10,327 bases of DNA from Paratractidigestivibacter sp963591565 (lineage in GTDB: Bacteria; Actinomycetota; Coriobacteriia; Coriobacteriales; Atopobiaceae). This document shows positions 1 to 6,422 of the stretch, in pieces. The stretch spans positions 1 through 10,327 of the forward strand of contig CAVAUD010000079.1 in assembly GCA_963591565.1 (NCBI GenBank), given 5' to 3'. Each line of letters starts with the position of its first letter. Position 1 is the stretch's first letter. Both the position numbers and the translations under genes were made by a program. A model generated the notes under the pieces. The model saw nothing but the letters and a program-made list of their open reading frames with translations. It had not been told where the DNA came from and made no database searches.

Positions 1-700
1 CCTGGTAGCCGATCATGTTGACCTGCGCGAAGCCGAAGTCCCACTGCGGGATCTCGGCGGCCGGGGTGCCGGCCACGCTGTAGGCGTTGAGCAGCTGGCC
101 CGAGACGAGCGTCAGGCCGAGCACGATGCCCAGCATCGGGGTGCCGCCCATCTTCTTGGTGACCGACCAGCAGATGCCCACGGGGATGCCGGTGTGGAAG
201 ACGGCCTCGCCGATGAGCCACAGGAAGCTGTCGAGGCCGGCCCAGAACTGGCTCAGCTCGACCAGGGCCTGGGTGCCGTCGCCAAAGATGAAAATCGAGT
301 CGATGCAGTTGCGGAAGCCCAGGATAAGGCCGCCGACGATGACCGCGGGGATGATCGGGGCGAAGACCTCGGCGATGACGGTCATCGCGCGCTGCAGCGG
401 GTTTTGGTTCTGCTTTGCCGCGGCCTTAGCCGCGTCCTTGGTCACGCCCTCGATGCCGGCGATGTCGGTGAACTCCTGGTAGTAGGCCTTGACGTCGTTG
501 CCGATGATGACTTGGAACTGGCCACCCTGGGTAAAGGTGCCCTTGGTCGTGGCCAGGGCCTCGATGCCCGCCACGTCGGCCTTCGAGTCGTCGTTGAGGA
601 CGAACCTCATGCGGGTGATGCAGTGGCTCACCGCGGCGATGTTCTCTTTGCCTCCCACCAACTCGAGAAGCTTGGTCGCGTCTTGCGCGTACTTGCCCAT
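1..700 (-). CDS. treB: PTS trehalose-specific EIIBC permease (N-terminal part)
   Basis: The protein imports trehalose across the membrane and phosphorylates it to trehalose 6-phosphate. I translated 233 codons from the ATG at 698-700; the gene runs off the left edge, so most of the IIC domain is missing. The IIB domain covers roughly residues 5-80, with the phosphorylatable Cys27 in the motif VSHCITRMRF. A charged, Ala/Lys/Gln-rich linker (about 85-100) leads into the first IIC membrane segments, including IPAVIVGGLILGFRN and the stretch FLWLIGEAVF...GICWSVTKKMGGTPMLGIVLG. These match recalled E. coli TreB closely and set it apart from sucrose or beta-glucoside paralogues. The start is supported by a strong AAGGAAGG ribosome site (about 703-712). 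It diverges from treR, which supports trehalose. A phosphotrehalase gene may follow outside the window. Confidence 0.92.
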   Translation of the reverse strand, partial: MGKYAQDATKLLELVGGKENIAAVSHCITRMRFVLNDDSKADVAGIEALATTKGTFTQGGQFQVIIGNDVKAYYQEFTDIAGIEGVTKDAAKAAAKQNQNPLQRAMTVIAEVFAPIIPAVIVGGLILGFRNCIDSIFIFGDGTQALVELSQFWAGLDSFLWLIGEAVFHTGIPVGICWSVTKKMGGTPMLGIVLGLTLVSGQLLNAYSVAGTPAAEIPQWDFGFAQVNMIGYQ

Positions 701-728
701 GCGTTCCTTCCTTTCCCTTGCTCATATT

Positions 729-761
729 GTGCCTCACGCTCTTCCCGGTTGGGTGAGGCAC
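729..761 (-). other. Stem-loop in the treB leader
   Basis: A perfect 9-bp inverted repeat, GTGCCTCAC (729-737) and GTGAGGCAC (753-761), is separated by 15 bases. If treB transcription starts near 777, the stem falls in the mRNA leader about 16 bases upstream of the ribosome site. It has no following U-run, so it is not an ordinary terminator. The right arm overlaps the nearest TreR-like palindrome by two bases. It could be an RNA stabiliser, an attenuator or an additional protein-binding palindrome; the sequence does not decide. Confidence 0.5.
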
Positions 762-828
762 TTATTTGAATAAGCCGAGTGACAGTATAGAAGCGACTTA
801 TGTGAATAAGTAACTTATTTGCATAGGT
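760..828. promoter_or_regulatory. Three TreR-type operator palindromes
   Basis: Three copies of the pattern ACTTAT-N4-ATAAGT occur: 760-775 (one arm mismatch at the end), 796-811 (perfect arms) and 813-828 (ATAGGT in the right arm). Centres lie at about 767.5, 803.5 and 820.5, so the spacings are 36 and 17 bp. They sit in the intergenic region between treB and a GntR/HutC regulator and straddle the predicted treB -10 box. This is the expected geometry for repression by TreR that is relieved by trehalose 6-phosphate. Binding by this TreR is inferred from position and symmetry. Confidence 0.75.
784..789 (-). promoter_or_regulatory. Candidate -10 box of treB
   Basis: The minus strand reads TATACT here, a good sigma70-type -10 box, lying between the first and second palindromes. 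No clear TTGACA-like box lies 16-18 bp upstream; that position is occupied by the palindromes at 796-828. The predicted start of transcription is near 777, and a repressor on the flanking sites would block it. Confidence 0.5.
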
Positions 829-861
829 TCGATGAACGGTAGGGTTTTGCCGCCGAACGGA

Positions 862-890
862 TGGCCGCAGCGGCGCACGGGCCCTATAAT
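862..890 (+). promoter_or_regulatory. Candidate treR promoter
   Basis: A consensus TATAAT lies at 885-890 with a weak TGGCCG 17 bp upstream (862-867). Transcription would begin near 897, giving a leader of about 46 bases. That rules out the in-frame ATG at 832 as the treR start. The three palindromes end more than 30 bp upstream of this promoter, so autoregulation of treR is less certain than regulation of treB. Confidence 0.55.
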
Positions 891-942
891 TCAGGGAAGC
901 AAACCTTTTACCGCACCCCCTCGAGCCAAGGAATTTCCGCAG

Positions 943-1671
943 ATGAAGGCCATATGGCAGGGCATCTACCGCGCCCTGCGAGAAGACATCGTGAACGAGA
1001 CCTACCCCTTCCAGTCGCTTCTCCCCTCGGAGTCGACCCTGGTGGCTCGCTTCTCCTGTTCGCACAACACGCTGAGAAAGGCCCTGGCGGCGCTGGCCGA
1101 CGAGGGCCTGGTCCAGCCCATCCAGGGCAAGGGCGTGCGCGTGATTTTCCAGCCGCGCGAGCGCGCGTTGTTCGAGGTCGGCGGCATCGAGAGCTATGCC
1201 GAGACCATGGCGCGTCTCAAGATCAAGCAGGAAACGAGCGTCAAGACCTTCGAGCTTGTGGCGGCAGACGGGCGCCTGGCCCACTTCACCGGTTTTGCCG
1301 AGGGAGACGAGCTTTTGCACGTCGAGCGCGTGCGCTCCTTTGGCGGCGAGGCCGTCATCCGCGACGACAGCTATTTTCTCGCCAGCGTCGTGGACGGGCT
1401 CACGCCGCGGATCGCCGCGAAGTCCATCTACGACTACCTCGAGAACACCTTGGGCATCGGCATCGCGCAGAGCATGCGCGAGATCACAGTCGAGCCCGCC
1501 GAGCGGCGCGACTACGATCTGCTCGAGCTGCCCGAGGGCTGCTACCTGGCCATAATGTCCAACCGCGTCTTTAGTTACGACGGCGTGATGTTCGAGAGCA
1601 CCCGCTCGCGCCACCGCCCGGATCTCTTCGTTTTCCACGACGTGGCCCGTCGCAAGCCGTCGCTGGCGTAG
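943..1671 (+). CDS. treR: GntR/HutC-family trehalose operon repressor
   Basis: This is a 242-residue cytoplasmic regulator, close to the ~238 residues of Bacillus-type TreR. The winged helix-turn-helix occupies about residues 5-70, with the GntR signature LPSESTLVARFSCSHNTLRKAL and the wing QGKGVRV. The rest is a UTRA (chorismate-lyase-like) effector domain, where trehalose 6-phosphate is the known effector in the family. The ending ESTRSRHRPDLFVFHDVARR strongly recalls B. subtilis TreR. I chose the ATG at 943 because AAGGAA (928-933) precedes it and the GntR fold begins there. An upstream in-frame ATG at 832 would add 37 low-complexity residues and lies before the predicted promoter. Its divergence from treB and the palindromes between the two support its role. 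E. coli TreR is an unrelated LacI-type protein. Confidence 0.9.
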   Translation: MKAIWQGIYRALREDIVNETYPFQSLLPSESTLVARFSCSHNTLRKALAALADEGLVQPIQGKGVRVIFQPRERALFEVGGIESYAETMARLKIKQETSVKTFELVAADGRLAHFTGFAEGDELLHVERVRSFGGEAVIRDDSYFLASVVDGLTPRIAAKSIYDYLENTLGIGIAQSMREITVEPAERRDYDLLELPEGCYLAIMSNRVFSYDGVMFESTRSRHRPDLFVFHDVARRKPSLA

Positions 1672-1709
1672 CCAAGCGGGCTCATCGGGTCCCGCGCGAA
1701 TAGAAATTG

Positions 1710-1841
1710 CGATATTGGGTGGCTAAATCGCGACTTGACGACCTTAGGGCGAAATCCGCCGACAAAAGCCCAGTTGGCGTACGAACAAAACCGGGGTCTT
1801 CTCGCCAAATCCAAAATTGGCTTCCCAATATCGTCTTTTTT
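1710..1841 (+). ncRNA. Candidate structured RNA ending in a U-run
   Basis: An outer helix pairs CGATATTGGG (1710-1719) with CCCAATATCG (1824-1833). It continues inward past one mismatch through GGCTAA (1721-1726) with TTGGCT (1817-1822), where the two imperfect positions are G-U wobbles on the plus strand. The outer helix is followed by TC and six T (1836-1841). Inside are GGCG/CGCC (1748-1751, 1757-1760) and TTGGCG (1774-1779) with CGCCAA (1803-1808). The latter arm can alternatively pair with TTGGC at 1817-1821. It could be an independent small RNA, a large treR terminator or a small inverted-repeat element. I see no convincing promoter directly upstream and no match to tmRNA, SRP RNA, 6S RNA or RNase P RNA. 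Confidence 0.4.
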
Positions 1842-1868
1842 GGTTCCAGGGGACCGGAAACGTATAAT
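1840..1868 (+). promoter_or_regulatory. Promoter of pth2
   Basis: TTGGTT (1840-1845) and a consensus TATAAT (1863-1868) are separated by exactly 17 bp. The predicted start is near 1875, giving a leader of about 40 bases before the pth2 ATG. The -35 box directly follows the T-run of the candidate RNA or terminator, so the two units are insulated from each other. Confidence 0.7.
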
Positions 1869-1914
1869 CCTGGGGACTCAAACGCCTTCTGAACCGAGGA
1901 AAACAGGAGATCGC

Positions 1915-2349
1915 ATGCCTTCTTCTAGCTATAAGTCCAAGCAGGTCATCGTCATGAGGCGCGACCTCAAGATGCGCAAGGGCAAGATCGCGGCCCAGGC
2001 CGGGCACGCCTGCGTCGAGGCCACGCTGATGGCCATCGCGCGCGAGGGGCGCGCCGAGCAGATCCGCGCGACCGAGGGCTGGGCCTATCTCGAGCACGGC
2101 GAGGACGACTGCTCGCCCTTGACCGACTGGTTCGACGCCGGCGTGGCTAAGATCTGCGTCTACGTCGACGGCGAGGAAGCCCTGCTCGACGTGGCCGAGA
2201 AGGGCCGCGCGGCGGGCTTCGCCGTCTCGCTCATCCGCGACGCCGGCCACACCGAGTTCCACGGCGAGCCCACCTTCACCTGCCTGGCCTTCGAGCCCTT
2301 GCCGGCCGAGAAGATCGACCCGATCACCGGCGGGCTGCCGCTGTACTAA
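1915..2349 (+). CDS. Peptidyl-tRNA hydrolase, PTH2 type
   Basis: The enzyme would release tRNA from peptidyl-tRNA that has dropped off ribosomes. The 144-residue product carries the PTH2 signature VIVMRRDLKMRKGKIAAQAGHACV (about residues 11-34), including the conserved Lys22, Lys24, Gln28 and His31. The C-terminal block is SLIRDAGHTEF...TCLAFEPLPAEKIDPITGGLPLY, with Asp109 and Thr113. This is the archaeal/eukaryotic fold, unrelated to bacterial Pth1. It is longer than the usual ~115-120 residues because of an acidic insert at about 45-75 (EGWAYLEHGEDDCSP). The start ATG follows AGGAGA (1905-1910) by four bases. An open frame upstream to 1735 has no ribosome site and precedes the promoter. The gene is monocistronic, with a hairpin and T-run downstream. 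Confidence 0.85.
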   Translation: MPSSSYKSKQVIVMRRDLKMRKGKIAAQAGHACVEATLMAIAREGRAEQIRATEGWAYLEHGEDDCSPLTDWFDAGVAKICVYVDGEEALLDVAEKGRAAGFAVSLIRDAGHTEFHGEPTFTCLAFEPLPAEKIDPITGGLPLY

Positions 2350-2426
2350 GGTCGCCGGGACACCCAGCGGCCGAACCAGCGCGTTCTTCTCGCCTGGAAC
2401 GTCTCCGTTTCGTTAAGCCAACGTAA

Positions 2427-2478
2427 AATACCCTCGCGCGGGTAGGTTTTTTCTAATTCCTACTTGCGTGAGGGTATT
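2427..2478 (+). promoter_or_regulatory. Inverted pair of 19-bp palindromic motifs upstream of cysK, possibly doubling as the pth2 terminator
   Basis: The motif ATACCCTCRCGCRRGTAGG occurs at 2428-2446 and, inverted, at 2459-2477, with 16 of 19 positions identical. Each copy contains its own imperfect palindrome, TACCC-N6-GGGTA at 2429-2444 and TACTT-N6-GGGTA at 2461-2476, centred 32 bp (three helical turns) apart. Copy 2 overlaps the likely cysK -10 box. On a plus-strand RNA the arms (2427-2446, 2459-2478) could pair throughout, with three G-U wobbles. The first palindrome is followed by GG and six T (2447-2452), so it also works as a weak Rho-independent terminator for pth2. I favour twin operators of a cysteine/sulfur regulator (for example Rrf2/CymR-like), an inference from position and symmetry. 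Confidence 0.6.
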
Positions 2479-2480
2479 AT
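2475..2480 (+). promoter_or_regulatory. Candidate -10 box of cysK-cysE
   Basis: TATTAT lies at the end of the second palindrome. The region 17-18 bp upstream reads TTCTAA/TCTAAT, a poor -35 box between the two palindromes, which would fit an activator-dependent or tightly repressed promoter. Transcription would begin near 2487, leaving a 75-base leader before cysK. Confidence 0.45.
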
Positions 2481-2562
2481 AAGTGCCATCCTTCTTTCTA
2501 TCGAGACGCCCGCCGCGTGCGGCACACCTCGTGACCAGTCAGCTGAATAGCAAGGAGGCACC

Positions 2563-3474
<912 letters not shown>

Positions 3475-3519
3475 TTGGCTCGGCAGTAAACGCGGGCCAG
3501 GTAGAGCGGGTAGGTAGCC

Positions 3520-4113
3520 ATGTTTGACACCCTCAAGGACGACATCACCAGCGTCATCGCGCGCGACCCTTCGGTCCACAGCGGCCGCGAGGTGCTGCTG
3601 TGGCACACAGGCATGCACGCCGTGTGGTCGTATCGCCGCGCGCACTGGCTGTGGGAGCACGGCATGCACGGCCTGGCGTCGCTTCTCGCCCGCCACACCC
3701 GGCGGCGCTTCGGGGTGGACATCCATCCGGCGGCCACCATCGGCCGGCGTTTCATGATCGACCACGGCATCGGCGTGGTCGTTGGCGAGACGGCCGTGAT
3801 CGGCGACGACTGCCTCATCTACCAGGGCGTCACGCTGGGCATGACCGGCAAGCACGGCGGCAAGCGCCACCCCACCCTGGGCAACAACGTGATGGTGGGG
3901 GCCGGGACCATCGTCCTGGGCGACATCCACATCGGCGACAACGTCAAGGTGGCCGCGGGCTCGGTCGTGGTCCACGACGTGCCGGCCGACACGACCGTCG
4001 CCGGCAACCCGGCCCACGTCGTGCGCGAGAACCGCTGCCCCATGCTGCGCCTCGTCGAGATGGCCCCGCGCGGCAACGTCGACGAGAACGTCCGCTGGTC
4101 CTGCGCGCTTTAG
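3520..4113 (+). CDS. cysE: Serine O-acetyltransferase
   Basis: The enzyme transfers acetyl from acetyl-CoA to L-serine to give O-acetylserine, the first committed step to cysteine. The 197-residue product has a short helical N-terminal part (1-65) and a left-handed hexapeptide beta-helix (about 66-165, e.g. IGRRFMIDHG, IGDDCLIYQG, IGDNVKVAAG). The catalytic Asp81-His82 pair is in MIDHGIGVVVGET, and His117 is in GKHGGKRHPT. It is shorter than E. coli CysE (273 aa) and closer to the Bacillus form, lacking the extended N-terminal trimer-contact domain. A modest GGGTAGG site (3508-3514) precedes the ATG. The C-terminal end WSCAL does not have the Ile that usually docks in CysK, so formation of a classical cysteine synthase complex is uncertain. 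It ends 37 bp from the convergent flavoprotein gene. Confidence 0.94.
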   Translation: MFDTLKDDITSVIARDPSVHSGREVLLWHTGMHAVWSYRRAHWLWEHGMHGLASLLARHTRRRFGVDIHPAATIGRRFMIDHGIGVVVGETAVIGDDCLIYQGVTLGMTGKHGGKRHPTLGNNVMVGAGTIVLGDIHIGDNVKVAAGSVVVHDVPADTTVAGNPAHVVRENRCPMLRLVEMAPRGNVDENVRWSCAL

Positions 4114-4150
4114 CGGCGCGGCCGCGCGGCCCCGGTGCGCTGCGCGGGCG

Positions 4151-4663
4151 CTACGCCTTGGGCTCGCGGCGTTTGCCGGTGAGGTGGTCGACGTCGATCT
4201 TCCAGACGCTCACGCGCTCGACGGCCTCGGGCGAGAAGGTCACGGGGGCGCCGGGGGCCATGTGGGCCATGACGCGCGTGAGGCCGTGGATCTTCTCGTC
4301 TACGTCATTTACCTGGGAAATCGCGCCCGTGGCCATAATCGACTCGTAGGCCTGGGAGTAGGCGCAGGCGTACGTGCCCGAGATGACGTCGGCCGCGGCG
4401 TCGAGCTCCAGGGCCACGCGCGGGTCGGCGCGCCAGGCGTCGACCTTGCGGCCCTCGCCCGCGCAGTGCAGCCAGAAGGTCCAGGTAGGGGCCTCGGGCG
4501 AGCCGCCCATCTCGTAGCCAAAGCTCATCGGCACGATAAAGACGCCCTCCGCGTCGGCCTGGCCCAGGCGCACGACCTGGGCGCGGTCGATGATGGCGGC
4601 AAGGTCTGCCGCCGCGGTCACTTCTCGCTTGTGCAGGCGCATGGGCCTGTGCTGGTCTGCCAT
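4151..4663 (-). CDS. Pyridoxamine 5'-phosphate oxidase-like (NimA-type) flavoprotein
   Basis: The 170-residue protein is a split-barrel FMN-binding family member. Visible family blocks are MRLHKREVT (8-16), VVRLG...VFIVPMSFGYE (30-51), FWLHCAGEGRKVD (63-75, with the cofactor-region His66), PRVALELD (81-88) and YESIMATG (106-113). These fit the 5-nitroimidazole-reductase/NimA branch rather than true PdxH, which is longer and has different end motifs. Most chromosomal members have no demonstrated drug-resistance role, so I give no symbol. The start at 4663 follows GGGAGG (about 4670-4675); extending to 4720 would add a GC-rich non-conserved tail. It lies 79 bp downstream of the acetyltransferase gene on the same strand, with no clear promoter in that gap, so it is probably the last gene of the four-gene operon. 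Confidence 0.8.
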   Translation of the reverse strand: MADQHRPMRLHKREVTAAADLAAIIDRAQVVRLGQADAEGVFIVPMSFGYEMGGSPEAPTWTFWLHCAGEGRKVDAWRADPRVALELDAAADVISGTYACAYSQAYESIMATGAISQVNDVDEKIHGLTRVMAHMAPGAPVTFSPEAVERVSVWKIDVDHLTGKRREPKA

Positions 4664-4679
4664 TGAAATCCTCCCAATG

Positions 4680-4743
4680 GCGAGGCGGGACGCGCCGCGC
4701 GGCAGTCCCGCGCCACGCATCGGTCCCGCGCCGCCCGTCTCGC
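4680..4743 (-). repeat. GC-rich inverted repeat and 10-bp direct repeat between two operon genes
   Basis: GCGAG (4680-4684) pairs with CTCGC (4739-4743). Inside, GCGGGAC (4685-4691) can pair with either of two copies of GTCCCGCGCC, at 4705-4714 and 4723-4732, giving two mutually exclusive hairpins. There is no T-run in either direction. In the operon transcript this could act as an RNA-processing or stability element that separates expression of the last gene from the upstream three. Function is inferred; the repeats are seen directly. Confidence 0.4.
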
Positions 4744-5216
4744 TAAAGAATCGTCTCCATGCCGATCTTGTACGGCTTCATGCCCATGGCCTCGTAAAAC
4801 GCCTGCGCGCCCGGGTTCAGGCTCCAGACGTTGAGCGTCACGTTGTAGAAACCCTGCTCGCGCGCGAACGCGATGACGTGCTGGTACAACGTTGTAGCTA
4901 CGTGCTGGCCGCGGTGCTTCTCGTCCACGCAGATGTCGTCGATGTAGAGGGTCATGATGTCCTGGAAGTTGACCTGCGCGCGGAAGTCCTCCACGACGCA
5001 GAAGGCGTGGCCCACCACCTCATCGCCGTCGACGGCCACGAAGACCGGGCGCGCGTCGTCGGCAAAGATGGCGAGAAGCTCCTCGTCGCTGTACTTGCGC
5101 GTGCCGGACTTGAAGAGGTCCGGCCGGCCGGCCGCGTGCACCTCAAGAACCTGGCTCAGCAGCTCATGGACCCCCGCGACGTCGCCGGCGGCGGCCCTTC
5201 TCACTTCAATCGTCAT
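4743..5216 (-). CDS. GNAT family N-acetyltransferase
   Basis: The 157-residue single-domain protein has the GNAT fold order. It shows VRRAAAGDVAGVHELL at the N-terminus, the beta4 segment VFVAVDGDEVVGHAFC (58-73), motif A with LYIDDICVDEKHRGQHVATTLYQHV (90-114), and motif B with VTLNVWSLNPGAQAFYEAMGMKPY (126-149). The acetyl-CoA pyrophosphate loop reads R-G-Q-H-V-A; the usual Q/R-x-x-G-x-G/A has His in place of the first loop glycine, so cofactor binding may be altered or only divergent. A sub-family N-terminal block, RPDLFKSG (31-38), is also present. The acceptor substrate is unknown. The ATG directly abuts the TAG stop of the ATP-grasp gene (zero bases between), implying translational coupling, with AGGAAAGG inside the upstream gene as the probable ribosome site. 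Confidence 0.85.
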   Translation of the reverse strand: MTIEVRRAAAGDVAGVHELLSQVLEVHAAGRPDLFKSGTRKYSDEELLAIFADDARPVFVAVDGDEVVGHAFCVVEDFRAQVNFQDIMTLYIDDICVDEKHRGQHVATTLYQHVIAFAREQGFYNVTLNVWSLNPGAQAFYEAMGMKPYKIGMETIL

Positions 5217-6419
5217 CTACACATCAGCCCTTTCCTGAACAAACGCGACGAACTCGTCGAGCTCCTCGCGGGTCTTGAAGCGTCCCACGTAGGCGAAGTT
5301 GCCCAGGTCGTCGGACAGGCCGTCGGGCATGCGCTTGCCCGACATGATCTTCTCGCCGAACTTGGCCATGACCTCGTCGTGGGTGTGGACGTAACGATAC
5401 GCGTCGCGGCGGCTTGCGTGGACGCAGTAGAAGTCGTCGCCGGCGGGCGCGTGGCGCAGCTCGTCGAAGCAGACCATGTCGGCCCACATCTGGTAGACGC
5501 TGCAGGAGTGCGCGTAGTTCATCATATCGGGCGAGTAGCCGCCGGTGGGGCGGGCGTTGACCTCGAGGCCCACGTAGTCGCCGGGGGCGCCCAGGCCGGG
5601 CTTGTCCTCGAGCAGGCGGAAGAACTCCAGGTGAACGAAGCGGCTCTTGAAGCCAAAGGACTTGATGGCCGCGCGGCCCAGCTTGGCCAGCGCCGGGTCG
5701 ACGTCGGGGCGCGACCAGTAGGCGATGTCGAGCGCCTTGCCGTGGACGTCGGCCATCGACGAGGGGAACTCCTCCTGGTTCTCGAAGAGCGGCTCGCCCT
5801 TCGAGTCGACGATCGCGTCGTAGGAGCAGATCTGGCCGCCCACGAACTCCTCGATCACGTAGGGCACCGCAGACTCGGCCGCCGCCGCGAAGGCGCGGTC
5901 GACGTCGGCCGGCCCCTCGATCGCAAAGGCGCCGCCCGAGCCCACGCCCACCTCGGGCTTGGTGAAGGCCGGGTAGCCCACGGTGGCGAGAAACGCGTCG
6001 ACCTCGGCGCGGTCCTCGACCTTGACCTGACGCGCCGTCGGGATGTTCGCGGCCTTGTAGCAGGGCTTCATTGCCGCCTTGCTCTGCCACGAGACGAGCT
6101 GGGCGGGGTGGACGCCGGTCGTGACGTTGAAGTCCTCGCGCAGACGGGCGTCGAGCGAGAGCCAGTACTCGTTGTTCGACTCGATCCAGTCGATCTTGCC
6201 GTGCTTGTACGAAAGGAACGCCACCGCGCGGAAGACCTGGTCGTAGTCCTCGAGGGTCGGCAACCAGTAGTACTCGGCGAGAATGTCCTTAAGCTGCGGC
6301 TCGAGCTGGTCGTAGGGCGTGTCGCCGACACCAAAGACTTGCGCCCCGTTGTTTTTCAGGCCCTCGCAGAAATAGCGGTATATCTGCGGAAACTGCGGAG
6401 AGATGAAGACGAAGTTCAT
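5217..6419 (-). CDS. ATP-grasp domain ligase (carboxylate-amine ligase type)
   Basis: The 400-residue cytoplasmic enzyme would use ATP to activate a carboxylate as acyl-phosphate and join it to an amine or thiol. The N-terminal pre-ATP-grasp Rossmann-like domain (1-110) starts FVFISPQFPQIYRYFCEGLKNNGAQVFGVGD. The ATP-grasp region has TKPEVGVGSGGAF (153-165; Lys154 and a glycine loop), the hinge strand VIEEFVGG (188-195), HLEFF (263-267) and the metal-binding block GLEVNARPTGG (284-294; Glu286, Asn288, Arg290). A C-terminal domain (about 320-400) resembles the biotin-carboxylase-C-like tail of such ligases. It is distinct from D-Ala-D-Ala ligase and from PurK. The substrates are not identifiable. 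It begins three bases after the esterase stop and its stop abuts the acetyltransferase start, so all three are one transcript. Confidence 0.88.
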   Translation of the reverse strand: MNFVFISPQFPQIYRYFCEGLKNNGAQVFGVGDTPYDQLEPQLKDILAEYYWLPTLEDYDQVFRAVAFLSYKHGKIDWIESNNEYWLSLDARLREDFNVTTGVHPAQLVSWQSKAAMKPCYKAANIPTARQVKVEDRAEVDAFLATVGYPAFTKPEVGVGSGGAFAIEGPADVDRAFAAAAESAVPYVIEEFVGGQICSYDAIVDSKGEPLFENQEEFPSSMADVHGKALDIAYWSRPDVDPALAKLGRAAIKSFGFKSRFVHLEFFRLLEDKPGLGAPGDYVGLEVNARPTGGYSPDMMNYAHSCSVYQMWADMVCFDELRHAPAGDDFYCVHASRRDAYRYVHTHDEVMAKFGEKIMSGKRMPDGLSDDLGNFAYVGRFKTREELDEFVAFVQERADV

Positions 6420-6422
6420 GCT

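Noticed and set aside
832..942. An N-terminal extension of treR starting at the ATG at 832.
   Set aside because: It has no ribosome site, precedes the predicted TATAAT at 885-890, and adds 37 residues with no GntR similarity.
628..1638. A 336-codon minus-strand frame across treB and treR.
   Set aside because: It is antisense to treR, out of frame with treB, crosses the operator region, and has no recognisable domain.
1672..1700. GCGGG/CCCGC stem just after treR as its terminator.
   Set aside because: Only five bp with a ten-base loop and no following T-run; the larger structure ending at 1841 is a better candidate.
4114..4150. The GC palindrome GCGCGGCCGCGC (4116-4127) between convergent cysE and the flavoprotein gene, as a bidirectional terminator.
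   Set aside because: No T-tract on either strand and the base composition makes such palindromes likely by chance; termination here remains possible but unsupported.
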